Notes: generated from the letters alone by a model not told the origin. A stretch of DNA of 6,270 bases from Haloferacaceae archaeon (GCA_018609965.1 JAHENP010000254.1:1-6270), one strand, 5' to 3'. Positions 1 to 6,088 are shown, numbered from the stretch's first letter. Made by a program: numbers and translations.

Positions 1-549
1 GGCGAGAATCTCGCCGGTGAACTCCTCGGGCGAGCGAACGTCGACCAACGGGGTGTCTGCCTCGATGGCGTCCTCCACGTCGTCGCGGTACGCCCGAATC
101 GACTCGTCCGGCTCGCCGGCCTCGTAGCTCGTCTCGGAGAACGCCGGCACCTCGTCGGTCACGGAGTAGTCGTTGTCGAGCCAGAACTCGCGACCGCCGT
201 TGAGCAGACGGACATCGTCGTGGCCGTAGTACTTGTACTGCCAGTATGTGTAGGCGGCAAACCAGTTGGAGTTGTCGCCGTACAACACGACCGTCGAGTC
301 GTTGCTGATACCGTGCTCGGCGTTCAGCGCCTCGAACGCCTCCGGCGAGAGGATGTCCCGCTGGGTCTGGTCCTGGAGGTCGGTCTCCCAGTTGAAGCCG
401 ATCGCCCCGGGGGCGTGACTCTCGTCGTACGCCTCCGTGTCTACGTCCACCTCGACCAGTCGGTGTGCCGGGTCGTCCGACTGGAACTCGTCGAGTCGCT
501 CCTCTACCCAGTCCGCACTCACGAGCACGTCGTTTGCGTAGTCTGACAT
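1..549 (-). CDS. tssA: Thiosulfate sulfurtransferase, CysA/TssA-type double rhodanese (C-terminus beyond left edge)
   Basis: The reverse strand reads 183 codons from an ATG at 549-547 to the window edge without a stop. Rhodanese-family sulfurtransferases move sulfane sulfur from thiosulfate or another donor through a cysteine persulfide, in the cytoplasm. Residues 7-130 form the N-terminal rhodanese domain, with DVLVSADW at 7-14, VEVDVDTEAYDESH at 32-45 and VLYGDNSNWFAAY at 88-100. Asp92 sits where an active domain would carry the catalytic Cys, as is normal for this non-catalytic half. The second domain starts near 150 and reaches LVDVRSPEEF at 168-177 at the edge. From memory these segments match the mycobacterial CysA2/SseA group, whose members are about 280 aa, so roughly 100 residues are missing, including the catalytic Cys loop. 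Catalytic competence therefore cannot be judged. The gene is divergent from a second rhodanese gene. The symbol follows haloarchaeal usage and is less certain than the family. Confidence 0.9.
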   Translation of the reverse strand, partial: MSDYANDVLVSADWVEERLDEFQSDDPAHRLVEVDVDTEAYDESHAPGAIGFNWETDLQDQTQRDILSPEAFEALNAEHGISNDSTVVLYGDNSNWFAAYTYWQYKYYGHDDVRLLNGGREFWLDNDYSVTDEVPAFSETSYEAGEPDESIRAYRDDVEDAIEADTPLVDVRSPEEFTGEILA

Positions 550-576
550 TGCAACTGACGGTACGGCCGCCTGGGA

Positions 577-583
577 CATAAAC
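577..583 (-). promoter_or_regulatory. TATA-like element for the tssA-type gene
   Basis: On the reverse strand this reads GTTTATG, the most AT-rich spot just upstream of the gene. Its centre lies about 31 bases before the ATG at 549. That fits an archaeal TATA box about 26 bases upstream of a start site at or a few bases before the start codon. I see no Shine-Dalgarno sequence between it and the ATG, so the transcript is probably leaderless or nearly so. Confidence 0.5.
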
Positions 584-624
584 ACTGGACACGCCGGAGA
601 GAGCGGCCGTTCGTCGGATTTTTG

Positions 625-637
625 GGCAACTGTTGCC
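625..637. promoter_or_regulatory. Perfect palindrome GGCAAC-T-GTTGCC, possible operator
   Basis: Two 6-base arms, GGCAAC and GTTGCC, are separated by one base in the gap between the divergent sulfurtransferase genes. The site is about 40 bases upstream of the minus-strand TATA element. The segment TGTTGCCGGT (631-640) recurs exactly at 757-766. A symmetric site in a divergent promoter region suggests a dimeric regulator, but I cannot name one. Confidence 0.35.
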
Positions 638-735
638 GGTACTCTCGCCGTTGTTCGCGCCGCCACAAGCGTGGCTCGCCGCGAGCCCGAGCGGGGCGCG
701 GGGGACGGGGGAGACCGACACCTGACCGGCGCTGG

Positions 736-764
736 CGGCAACAAACATCAAGAAATTGTTGCCG
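736..764. repeat. Inverted repeat with 9-base arms sharing the GGCAAC/GTTGCC half-site
   Basis: CGGCAACAA (736-744) is the exact reverse complement of TTGTTGCCG (756-764), with an 11-base AT-rich spacer. It uses the same half-site as the palindrome at 625-637. It lies 60 to 88 bases upstream of the plus-strand rhodanese start at 824, so it could be an operator or activator site for that gene. If transcribed it would form a hairpin. Confidence 0.4.
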
Positions 765-823
765 GTTCGGCGGACGGGGTCGGGGTCGTAAGAGGTGAGA
801 GTCGGGGGTGTCAACTACGGGGT

Positions 824-1606
824 ATGGACGTGTTCCTCGACTCGGAGACGGTCGCGACACGCGAGGACCGACAGCTCGTCGACGTGCGCGACAGCTGGGA
901 GTTCGACGGGATCGGCCACCTCCCCGGAGCGGTGTCGATCCCGTTCGACGAGTTCCGGAGCGCAGACGACACCGCGGCCGCCGGGATGTTGCCCAGCCCA
1001 GACCGGTGGGGGGAACTGCTCTCGGCGGCCGGCGTCGAACGCGGAGACCCACTGGTCGCGTACGACGACACCCACGGCGTGTTCGCGGCGCGGTTCGTCG
1101 TGACCGCGCTCGCGTACGGGCACGACCCGTCGCGGTTGTTCCTCCTCGACGGCGACTACAGCGCCTGGAGCCGGGAACGGCCGGTGTCACGAGAAGCCGT
1201 TGAGCCGGCGACGACGAGCTACGAGCCGACGCGGACGACCGACCCGTTCGTCGACTTCGAGGGGGTCCAGGCGGCGATCGACGACGACGAGGTCGTGCTC
1301 GTCGACACCCGCGAACCGGCAGAGTACGAGGCGGGCCACATTCCCGGCGCGGTCCAACTCGACTGGCGGGAGTTGGTCGACACCGACGGCACGCGAGGGC
1401 TCCGCCCACGGGCGGAACTGGAGACGACCCTGGCCGACCACGGGATCACGCCGGACCGCCGGGTGGTTCTCTACTGTAACACCGCCCGCCGAATCAGCCA
1501 CACGTACCTCGTCTGTCGACAGCTCTCGTACGACCGCGTCGGCTTCTACGAGGGGAGCCTGACGGAGTGGCGGGAGCGTGGCGGCCCCGTCGACACCGGC
1601 TGCTGA
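824..1606 (+). CDS. tssB: Sulfurtransferase with two rhodanese domains (TssB-like)
   Basis: This is a 260-aa cytoplasmic protein with tandem rhodanese domains, expected to transfer sulfane sulfur through a cysteine persulfide. The N-terminal domain (about 1-120) has LVDVRDSWEFDGIGHLPGAV at 18-37 and is non-catalytic: Asp81 replaces the active Cys in VAYDDTHGVFAAR (78-90). The C-terminal domain (about 142-255) has VDTREPAEYEAGHIPGA at 160-176 and the active-site loop C218-N-T-A-R-R-I-S225 after VVLY. The loop deviates from the commoner CRxGxRS pattern but keeps the Cys and arginines. The open frame extends upstream to 671, but ATG 824 (residue 52 of that extension) is preferred because the fold begins directly after it and the upstream residues are basic, unstructured and cross the inverted repeat. 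There is no clear Shine-Dalgarno. It is divergent from the CysA/TssA-type gene, and haloarchaea are known to carry such sulfurtransferases side by side. Its physiological acceptor is not shown by the sequence. Confidence 0.88.
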   Translation: MDVFLDSETVATREDRQLVDVRDSWEFDGIGHLPGAVSIPFDEFRSADDTAAAGMLPSPDRWGELLSAAGVERGDPLVAYDDTHGVFAARFVVTALAYGHDPSRLFLLDGDYSAWSRERPVSREAVEPATTSYEPTRTTDPFVDFEGVQAAIDDDEVVLVDTREPAEYEAGHIPGAVQLDWRELVDTDGTRGLRPRAELETTLADHGITPDRRVVLYCNTARRISHTYLVCRQLSYDRVGFYEGSLTEWRERGGPVDTGC

Positions 1607-1674
1607 GGCTGTGTTCACCTTCCAATTGCGAAATTATCAGTGGAACCCGGTGCCGTCGTGCGGTTCGCGATCAC

Positions 1675-1691
1675 CCGGAGCCTCCGGTTTT
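1675..1691 (+). terminator. Possible terminator of the tssB-like transcript
   Basis: CCGGAG-C-CTCCGG is a perfect palindrome (usable as a 4-bp stem with a 5-base loop) followed directly by TTTT. It sits about 70 bases after the tssB-like stop codon and before the next TATA box at 1744. The T run is short, and archaeal termination needs mainly a T tract, so efficiency is uncertain. Confidence 0.4.
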
Positions 1692-1743
1692 CAGCCACTG
1701 GGAAGCGAGTCGGGCGGTCGTAAACCGCGGTAAAGAGTCGGGC

Positions 1744-1753
1744 ATATTTATTA
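1744..1753 (+). promoter_or_regulatory. Strong TATA box in the gene-free gap
   Basis: ATATTTATTA is the best TATA match in this intergenic region and stands in GC-rich surroundings. It predicts a start site near 1771-1776, where the sequence is GGAGACACCC. No ATG lies near that position and no protein-coding gene follows on this strand, so the promoter appears to serve a non-coding RNA. Confidence 0.5.
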
Positions 1754-1773
1754 TCCAGACGGTCCTGTACGGA

Positions 1774-1945
1774 GACACCCGGTTACGGCCGGGCAGCCCG
1801 CGACGGTGAGCGGGTGTGGAGCGACGGAGCAGGCGCGCGCCCGGGGACCGTGCCGTCCGTCGACCGACCGCCCTTACCGAGCGGGGCTGTGTGCTAGCTG
1901 CGCGGTCTCGTGGCGTCTACCAGGCGCCACACTGTCGTCTCTCTA
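1774..1945 (+). ncRNA. Candidate structured non-coding RNA of about 170 nt, unclassified
   Basis: The predicted start site lies about 26 bases after the TATA box. The sequence then offers closely packed hairpins. CCCGG/CCGGG (1778-1782 with 1789-1793) and CCCGC/GCGGG (1797-1801 with 1810-1814) are enclosed by ACA/TGT (1775-1777 with 1815-1817), which would make a three-way junction. The second hairpin loop reads GA-CGG-TGA, the order expected of a K-loop (sheared GA pairs with a protruding U) bound by L7Ae in archaeal sRNAs. A further stem lies at 1910-1930. I looked for tRNA T-loop, SRP RNA and RNase P RNA signatures and found none, and could not assign H/ACA guide pockets. GC-rich haloarchaeal DNA forms hairpins easily, so the case rests mainly on the promoter and the lack of an ORF. 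The 3' end is approximate. Confidence 0.33.
1910..1930. terminator. Hairpin GTGGCG/CGCCAC, possible 3' end of the candidate RNA
   Basis: A 6-bp perfect stem with a 9-base loop is followed on the plus strand by the pyrimidine-rich ACTGTCGTCTCTCTAACC. It lies between two converging transcription units, 45 bases beyond the stop codon of the minus-strand peptidase, so it could mark the end of either transcript. There is no real T run on either side, which weakens the terminator reading. Confidence 0.25.
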
Positions 1946-1975
1946 ACCTCTCGTCGATCAGTGTCGTCGCCCGAC

Positions 1976-3817
1976 TCAGACGTGTTTCGCGAGGAACGTC
2001 GCGACACGTTCGAACTGTTCGATCAGGTTCGCCCGCGAGGTGGTGTGGTGGCCCTCCTCGTCGAAGATCAGTGACTCGACTGGAACCCCTTGTTCGCGTG
2101 CGGCGTCGATCACCTGTCGCGCCTCGCTCACGGGGACCCGTGGATCGTTCGCCCCGTGTTGGACGAACAACGGGCACGCCACCCGGTCGATCTGCCCGAG
2201 CGGGCTGATCTCACGGAGTAGTTCGCGGTCGTCGGCCAACGAGCCGTACTCCGCCTCGCGGTGACGCCGCCGCCAGTCGCCGGTGTTCTCCAGAAACGTC
2301 TCGAAGTCGGCGATCCCGACGAACTCCACGGCGGCCGCCCACAGGTCGGGGTACTCAGTGATCGCCGCCAGGACGGCGAACCCGCCGTACGACCGGCCGT
2401 ACGCGACGACACGCTCCGCGTCGACCTGTGGGTGGTCGGCCAGCCAGTCGACGGCCTGCCGCACGTCGCGGATCGCGTCCATCCGCCGGTCCACGTCGTC
2501 GAGTGCGGCGTAGCTGTCCCCGTATCCCGACGAGCCGCGCACGTTCGGCTCCAACACGGCGTACCCTCGGTCGAGGAAGAACTGCTTGATCGGAGCGAAC
2601 CACGGCCGCCGCTGGTGTTCCGGCCCGCCGTGCACGTCGACGATCACCGGCACCGCCCCGTCCGTGTCCGCCGGGAGCGTCCAGTAGGCCGGAATCTGGC
2701 GGCCGTCGAACGTCTCGTAGTGGATCGTCTCCGGCGCGTGAAACGTCTCCGCCGGCAGTCCGCAGGTGCCGACCGGCGTCCACCGCTCGCCTGCCGACAC
2801 GTCGGTCTCCACAGCCGACTCGTCGCCGTACACCACGACCCCGTACGGCTCCGTCGGGGTGGTGTGTGTCGCCGCGAGCCGTTCCCCGTCCGGGCCGAAG
2901 GTGAGATCCGACACCACGCTGTCCGTCTCGACGCGTGCGGTCTGGGTGAACTCGCCGTCGACGCGGCCGCGGTGGAGGACGCTGTAGCCGCCGACGTTGC
3001 GGCAGAAGGCGAGCGCGCCGTTCTCGTGGCGCGCCAGCGCGTCGACGTTCCAGGCGTCCGTCGTCGGGCCGCCGAGCCCGTCGTCGAACCCCGCGACGCG
3101 GGTCAGCTCCCCGGTGTCGAGGTCGAACCGGCCGACGTACGCCGTGTCGGCACCCTCGTCGGTAATACAGTAGAGACCGGCGTTGCCGTCGAAGACGGGG
3201 CTGTGGTACCGCGCCGGCGCGTCGCTCCCGAACGACTGGCGCGCGCCCCGGTCGCGGTCGAGGATCGACAGCCGCACGTCGTCGCTCGCGCGGGGCTCCA
3301 ACAGGGCGAGCCGGTCGCCGTCGGGGCCGACCGCGCCGACGTGGAGCCACCCGCCCGGGCCCGCGAGTTCCAACTGCGGGGTGGCGTCTGCGTCGCCGAC
3401 ATCGAGGCTGTACACGTCGAACCGCCCCGTCTCCCGGCGGTTGGCGGTGAAGAAGACGCGCTGTCCGTCCGGTCCCCAGCCACCCCACGCGTGGTTCGCC
3501 GTCGGCTCGTCGGTGAGCGCTCGCTCCCGTCCGCTCGCCAGATCGTAGTAGTGGAGCTGGTCGCGCTCGTCGCCGCCGGCGTCCATCCCGAACACGAACG
3601 CCTCCCGGGTCGGGGACGCCGCGACCGTCGACACCCGTTCCTCGTGGGGGGTGAGCCGGCGGGGCCAGCCGCCGGGGTCGTCTACCGTCCAGACCTGCGG
3701 CGTCCCGCTCGTGTCCGCCCGGAACAACAGCCGGCCGTCGGGGGTGAAGCTGGGGTCCCGCACCTCCGGGACCGCGAGGTAGCGTGCCACGTCCGGCGCG
3801 TCGTCGTCCGTCTCCAT
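1976..3817 (-). CDS. S9-family serine peptidase (prolyl oligopeptidase / acylaminoacyl-peptidase type)
   Basis: This is a 613-aa protein made of an N-terminal beta-propeller (about 10-355) and a C-terminal alpha/beta-hydrolase peptidase domain (about 360-613). Family members cleave short peptides or remove blocked N-terminal residues, and the propeller filters substrate size. Propeller repeats with PDG turns are visible, such as DPSFTPDGRLLF at 21-32, WGPDGQRVFF at 114-123 and LTFGPDGERLA at 305-315. The hydrolase domain has HGGP (396-399, oxyanion region), NVRGSSGYG (425-433), the nucleophile elbow G-R-S476-Y-G-G, Asp558 in HGANDPRVP and His590 in DEEGHH. All three catalytic residues are present. 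The usual GHG after the acid and His region is GHH here. No signal peptide or membrane segment is seen, so it is probably cytoplasmic. The start at 3817 is preferred over an upstream in-frame start at 3904 because the extra 29 residues are basic and a TATA-like element lies inside that stretch. It is transcribed alone, divergent from the lipoprotein gene. Confidence 0.93.
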   Translation of the reverse strand: METDDDAPDVARYLAVPEVRDPSFTPDGRLLFRADTSGTPQVWTVDDPGGWPRRLTPHEERVSTVAASPTREAFVFGMDAGGDERDQLHYYDLASGRERALTDEPTANHAWGGWGPDGQRVFFTANRRETGRFDVYSLDVGDADATPQLELAGPGGWLHVGAVGPDGDRLALLEPRASDDVRLSILDRDRGARQSFGSDAPARYHSPVFDGNAGLYCITDEGADTAYVGRFDLDTGELTRVAGFDDGLGGPTTDAWNVDALARHENGALAFCRNVGGYSVLHRGRVDGEFTQTARVETDSVVSDLTFGPDGERLAATHTTPTEPYGVVVYGDESAVETDVSAGERWTPVGTCGLPAETFHAPETIHYETFDGRQIPAYWTLPADTDGAVPVIVDVHGGPEHQRRPWFAPIKQFFLDRGYAVLEPNVRGSSGYGDSYAALDDVDRRMDAIRDVRQAVDWLADHPQVDAERVVAYGRSYGGFAVLAAITEYPDLWAAAVEFVGIADFETFLENTGDWRRRHREAEYGSLADDRELLREISPLGQIDRVACPLFVQHGANDPRVPVSEARQVIDAAREQGVPVESLIFDEEGHHTTSRANLIEQFERVATFLAKHV

Positions 3818-3840
3818 ACCACCGCCCGGGGCGACCGGCG

Positions 3841-3849
3841 ACAAAAGCG
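3841..3849 (-). promoter_or_regulatory. TATA-like element for the S9 peptidase gene
   Basis: The reverse strand reads CGCTTTTGT, centred about 28 bases before the ATG at 3817, the usual archaeal distance for a leaderless transcript. It is a weak TATA match, but it is the only AT-rich spot in the near upstream region and it supports the 3817 start. A GGTGG immediately before the ATG is too close to act as a Shine-Dalgarno sequence. Confidence 0.4.
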
Positions 3850-4038
3850 TTCGCCAGCCGGCTACAGACGCCTCTGGAGCCCTCCGTACGGGAGCGGCCC
3901 TCACGGGTCGTCACCGTGCAGAACGGAGAAATCGCCGACGCCGGCGGCGTCGTCGGGTCTCCACCGGAAATGAGGGGGTCGTTCTCTCATGGATCACATC
4001 CGCGCAGAGGGGGAAGAAATAATAAGAGAGGACAACAC

Positions 4039-4045
4039 TATTATA
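4039..4045 (+). promoter_or_regulatory. TATA box of the PQQ-repeat lipoprotein gene
   Basis: TATTATA is centred 26 bases before ATG 4068, a near-ideal archaeal promoter with a leaderless start. It lies at the end of an unusually AT-rich tract (about 4010-4067), which also holds a second AT-rich block, AAATAATAAG, near 4017-4026. The rest of the divergent gap, 3850-4010, shows only a short imperfect inverted repeat (ATGAG at 3970-3974 with CTCAT at 3986-3990) and no gene. Confidence 0.6.
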
Positions 4046-4067
4046 GTTGCACCAACAAATTTGATCA

Positions 4068-5357
4068 ATGCCTAGCAGACGAAAGGCCATAATAATGACG
4101 TGTGGAGTAGCGGGTGCAGTGGCCGGGTGCCAGTCAGTTCGCCGGAGAGGACAACTGGAGCTTGGTAACAGGGTTTATTTCCGTGATGCAAAAGTTAGTG
4201 AGGCAGCGACATGGCCAACACAACACGGAAAATCCAGTCGGACTGGATCACTCGACCGGGACCTCGGAGTCAGTGCAGACGGAGATGTCACACAGATCGG
4301 TCCGAACGGAAGGCAAAGCCAGTGGGGAATTGTCGCGTCGAGAGACCACATCGTCTACCCGGTTACAGGCATTCGGGTTGACATCCCTGGCGCGCCCGCC
4401 GGTTCAGCCCGTGGAGTCATCGGAACGAAACCAGAAGGTGAAAGTTGGTTCACAGAGGACGCAGGTGGCCCACTACTGGCGATTGGCAGGACCGTGATCT
4501 GTTCGTTTGGCGACGGTGTGGCGGCGCTTGACGCCAGTGACGGGACGATGTGTTGGCGGTACAATGACGGCGAATACCCGACGCTCGCCGGCGGACTCGT
4601 CTGTACCACCAGCGGCCACACGTTGTTCGGGCTTGACCCACGCGACGGCCGGCGTCGCTGGAAGACGGAGAACTTCAGCGACGGCACTCGATTCGAGTAC
4701 ACGGTCTCGAAACTCGCAGGGGACGACGAACTACTGTGTGGTGTCCGGACGATCGAGTACGACGCAGACTCACTCGTCGCCTTCGACCCGGCGACCGGCG
4801 CTGTCCGGTGGCGCGGCGACACCGGTCCTTGTCGACATCCGCCCGTCGTCGGTGACGAACGAGTGTACACGTTGTCGGCCGCAGGGACGCTCACGTCGTT
4901 CAGTCGACAGGGCGACCGACTGTGGGCGCGGGGTGCAAGCGGCGAGTCGCTCCCGGCCGTCAGTGACGGACGGCTGTGGAGCGCGGCTCCCGCAGGGACG
5001 ATCCTCGTCCGTGACGCGGCGACTGGGCGTGAACAGTGGCGGACGACGGTCGGAGACGTGCGACCGTCCCGACCACTGCTCACCCCGTCGGCTGCGTACG
5101 TTCTCGCCGGTGAACGCGGCGGGGAGACACGTCTAGTAGTGATCGACCGACAAGAGAGAGTGGTCCGCCGTCGTCAGTCAGTGCCGATACGGACAGACCA
5201 GCTCGCCTCGGAAGATGTATCACCGCTTGCTATCCTAAGAACCACCAGAAGCCGCGGATGTCGACACCACTACGGCGACTCCGAAGTCAGACCAGAGTGG
5301 AATCACGGAATTGGCCCACCAGAGGGTCAACAATATCGGTGCCGACCTGACTGGTAA
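4068..5357 (+). CDS. Tat-exported lipoprotein with PQQ-like (BamB-type) beta-propeller; C-terminus out of frame
   Basis: The frame encodes 429 aa. The N-terminus has a twin-arginine motif S3-R-R-K-A-I-I, a short hydrophobic stretch and a lipobox V-A-G-C21, so the mature protein should be lipid-anchored at Cys21 outside the membrane. Propeller repeats of the PQQ type follow: GDGVAALDASDGTMCWRY (148-165), GHTLFGLDPRDGRRRW (183-198), DSLVAFDPATGAVRW (234-248), GTLTSFSRQGDRLW (273-286), GTILVRDAATGREQW (310-324) and a degenerate GETRLVVIDRQERVVRRR (352-369). Such domains are usually protein-interaction or sensing scaffolds, and the sequence gives no catalytic residues. Residues after about 390 change character: the tail of 39 residues is basic and rich in Cys, His and Trp, unlike a haloarchaeal protein, while the +1 frame over the same bases is acidic and linker-like. 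I infer a frameshift near 5238, so the true protein may continue into the downstream frame to 6048. Start ATG 4068 is fixed by the signal peptide and TATA box. Confidence 0.8.
   Translation: MPSRRKAIIMTCGVAGAVAGCQSVRRRGQLELGNRVYFRDAKVSEAATWPTQHGKSSRTGSLDRDLGVSADGDVTQIGPNGRQSQWGIVASRDHIVYPVTGIRVDIPGAPAGSARGVIGTKPEGESWFTEDAGGPLLAIGRTVICSFGDGVAALDASDGTMCWRYNDGEYPTLAGGLVCTTSGHTLFGLDPRDGRRRWKTENFSDGTRFEYTVSKLAGDDELLCGVRTIEYDADSLVAFDPATGAVRWRGDTGPCRHPPVVGDERVYTLSAAGTLTSFSRQGDRLWARGASGESLPAVSDGRLWSAAPAGTILVRDAATGREQWRTTVGDVRPSRPLLTPSAAYVLAGERGGETRLVVIDRQERVVRRRQSVPIRTDQLASEDVSPLAILRTTRSRGCRHHYGDSEVRPEWNHGIGPPEGQQYRCRPDW
5229..5246 (+). other. Apparent +1 frameshift point in the lipoprotein gene
   Basis: The propeller frame reads Ile-Leu at ATC CTA (ending 5237). 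Skipping the single base at 5238 gives GAA CCA CCA GAA, opening an uninterrupted frame of 269 codons to the stop at 6046. That frame has an in-frame TAA at 5236-5238, so it cannot begin earlier. The bases are not a homopolymer run and I see no textbook slippery site. Joined, the two parts would make a 659-aa protein. Confidence 0.55.
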
Positions 5358-6048
5358 CACGACAGCTGTCCAGACGGCAGAAGAGATACAGGCCAGCTCG
5401 GGATGCAGTGAAAAAGAGCTAATAAATAACACTACGCTAGAGGGGTGGCCGTGTCCGTGGATTACCGGCGAGAACAAGGTATACGAGCCACGGAGAGAAG
5501 ACGGCTACGACCGAATCGGCGATGACGACTTCGGACGGCTCCGCGTCCAAGATCAGTTGTTCTACGACGGAGACGATATCGGTGTGGTTAGCTTCCACAG
5601 AAGTAACCCGTCAACCTCGTTCCCTGGAAGCAACAACCACGTCTGTGACACTGCGTACAATCGACACGCGTTCGACGAGAACACCAGCCAAGACCCTGAT
5701 TCGGTTGGTGCGAAACCAAAGGGGACTGTAGACAGCCAAGTCAACAGTTTCAGCCTCAGTGCGGGTCCCGGCAGTCTCGGTGTCGGTGTGGGATGGAACG
5801 TTGTTGAAGCCGAACTGGACTTCAATGTCAACAGCAGATTATCGCAGTGGTCAACCCTATTTAAATCCTCTAGAGATAATACAAAATCCAATTCATACGC
5901 CAGTGTTGCACAGTACAGTAGTAATGTCAACAGTGGTGACGACGTGATGCGCGCAGTCACCCGCTCGAAGTTCAGTCGCTTCCTGCTTGGTGCTGCGTAC
6001 GACTCAAAGACCTACAGGAGCGAGACGCTCTACTCGTACTCGGAGTAG
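5311..6048 (+). CDS. Unrecognised probable extracellular domain; start codon missing or part of a frameshifted lipoprotein
   Basis: I do not recognise this protein. The frame is open from 5239 to the TAG at 6046-6048. The only start-like codon near its beginning is TTG 5311 (245 aa), with no visible Shine-Dalgarno and inside the upstream gene. Codons 5239-5310 look coding: an acidic segment rich in Thr, Asp, Glu and Pro, suggesting an interdomain linker. Numbered from TTG, the protein has three Cys (32, 48, 112), a WPCPW motif (46-50), acidic patches around 63-73 and 86-89, and a probable beta segment FSLSAGPGSLGVGVGW (147-162). The C-terminus is rich in Ser, Asn and Tyr. Sequons N-X-S/T occur near 16, 39-40 and 124, compatible with archaeal N-glycosylation outside the cell. 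There is no signal peptide or membrane helix of its own, so export would need fusion to the lipoprotein. GC content is visibly lower than in the flanking housekeeping-type genes. It is either the C-terminal half of a split gene or a 5'-truncated remnant. Confidence 0.6.
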   Translation: MAHQRVNNIGADLTGNTTAVQTAEEIQASSGCSEKELINNTTLEGWPCPWITGENKVYEPRREDGYDRIGDDDFGRLRVQDQLFYDGDDIGVVSFHRSNPSTSFPGSNNHVCDTAYNRHAFDENTSQDPDSVGAKPKGTVDSQVNSFSLSAGPGSLGVGVGWNVVEAELDFNVNSRLSQWSTLFKSSRDNTKSNSYASVAQYSSNVNSGDDVMRAVTRSKFSRFLLGAAYDSKTYRSETLYSYSE

Positions 6049-6054
6049 CCTTCT

Positions 6055-6077
6055 GGCTCCCTGAGCCTACCTTTTTT
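6055..6077 (+). terminator. Intrinsic-type terminator after the lipoprotein unit
   Basis: GGCTC-CCT-GAGCC (6055-6067) forms a perfect 5-bp stem with a 3-base loop. It is followed by TACC and a run of six T (6072-6077), starting 7 bases after the stop at 6048. The T tract is the essential archaeal signal and the hairpin adds support. It separates this unit from the next promoter. Confidence 0.65.
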
Positions 6078-6088
6078 CAGACGAGACG

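Noticed and set aside
662..675. Hairpin GCCAC-AAGC-GTGGC between the divergent genes
   Set aside because: A short GC stem of the kind expected by chance. No T run or repeat copy supports a role.
671..823. 51-residue N-terminal extension of the TssB-like protein
   Set aside because: The extension is basic, lacks fold features and crosses the inverted repeat. The rhodanese domain starts right after ATG 824.
519..1409. 296-residue minus-strand ORF antisense to the TssB-like gene
   Set aside because: Arg/Pro/Ser-rich shadow overlapping two clear rhodanese genes and their promoter region.
1806..1946. Small GTG-start ORF of 46 residues inside the candidate RNA region
   Set aside because: The product is basic and Cys/Arg-rich, with no ribosome binding site and a poor distance from the TATA box. 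GC-rich DNA opens such frames by chance.
1607..1975. tRNA, SRP RNA or RNase P RNA in the gap
   Set aside because: No T-loop with acceptor pairing, no SRP helix 8 motif and no RNase P conserved core could be found on either strand.
1816..2208. 130-residue plus-strand ORF running into the peptidase gene
   Set aside because: Arg-rich translation antisense to a well-supported gene, typical of a shadow frame.
3818..3904. 29-residue N-terminal extension of the S9 peptidase
   Set aside because: It is Arg/Ala-rich, unlike the acidic protein, and it contains the TATA-like element that fits a start at 3817.
2261..3973. Long (570-residue) plus-strand ORF antisense to the peptidase
   Set aside because: Its Val/Arg-rich, repetitive composition mirrors the opposite strand's codon bias. 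No domain is recognisable, and the minus-strand reading has complete catalytic motifs.
3916..4092. Possible small plus-strand gene in the divergent gap
   Set aside because: It reads through the lipoprotein promoter and start codon, is basic and His/Asn-rich, and has no promoter of its own.
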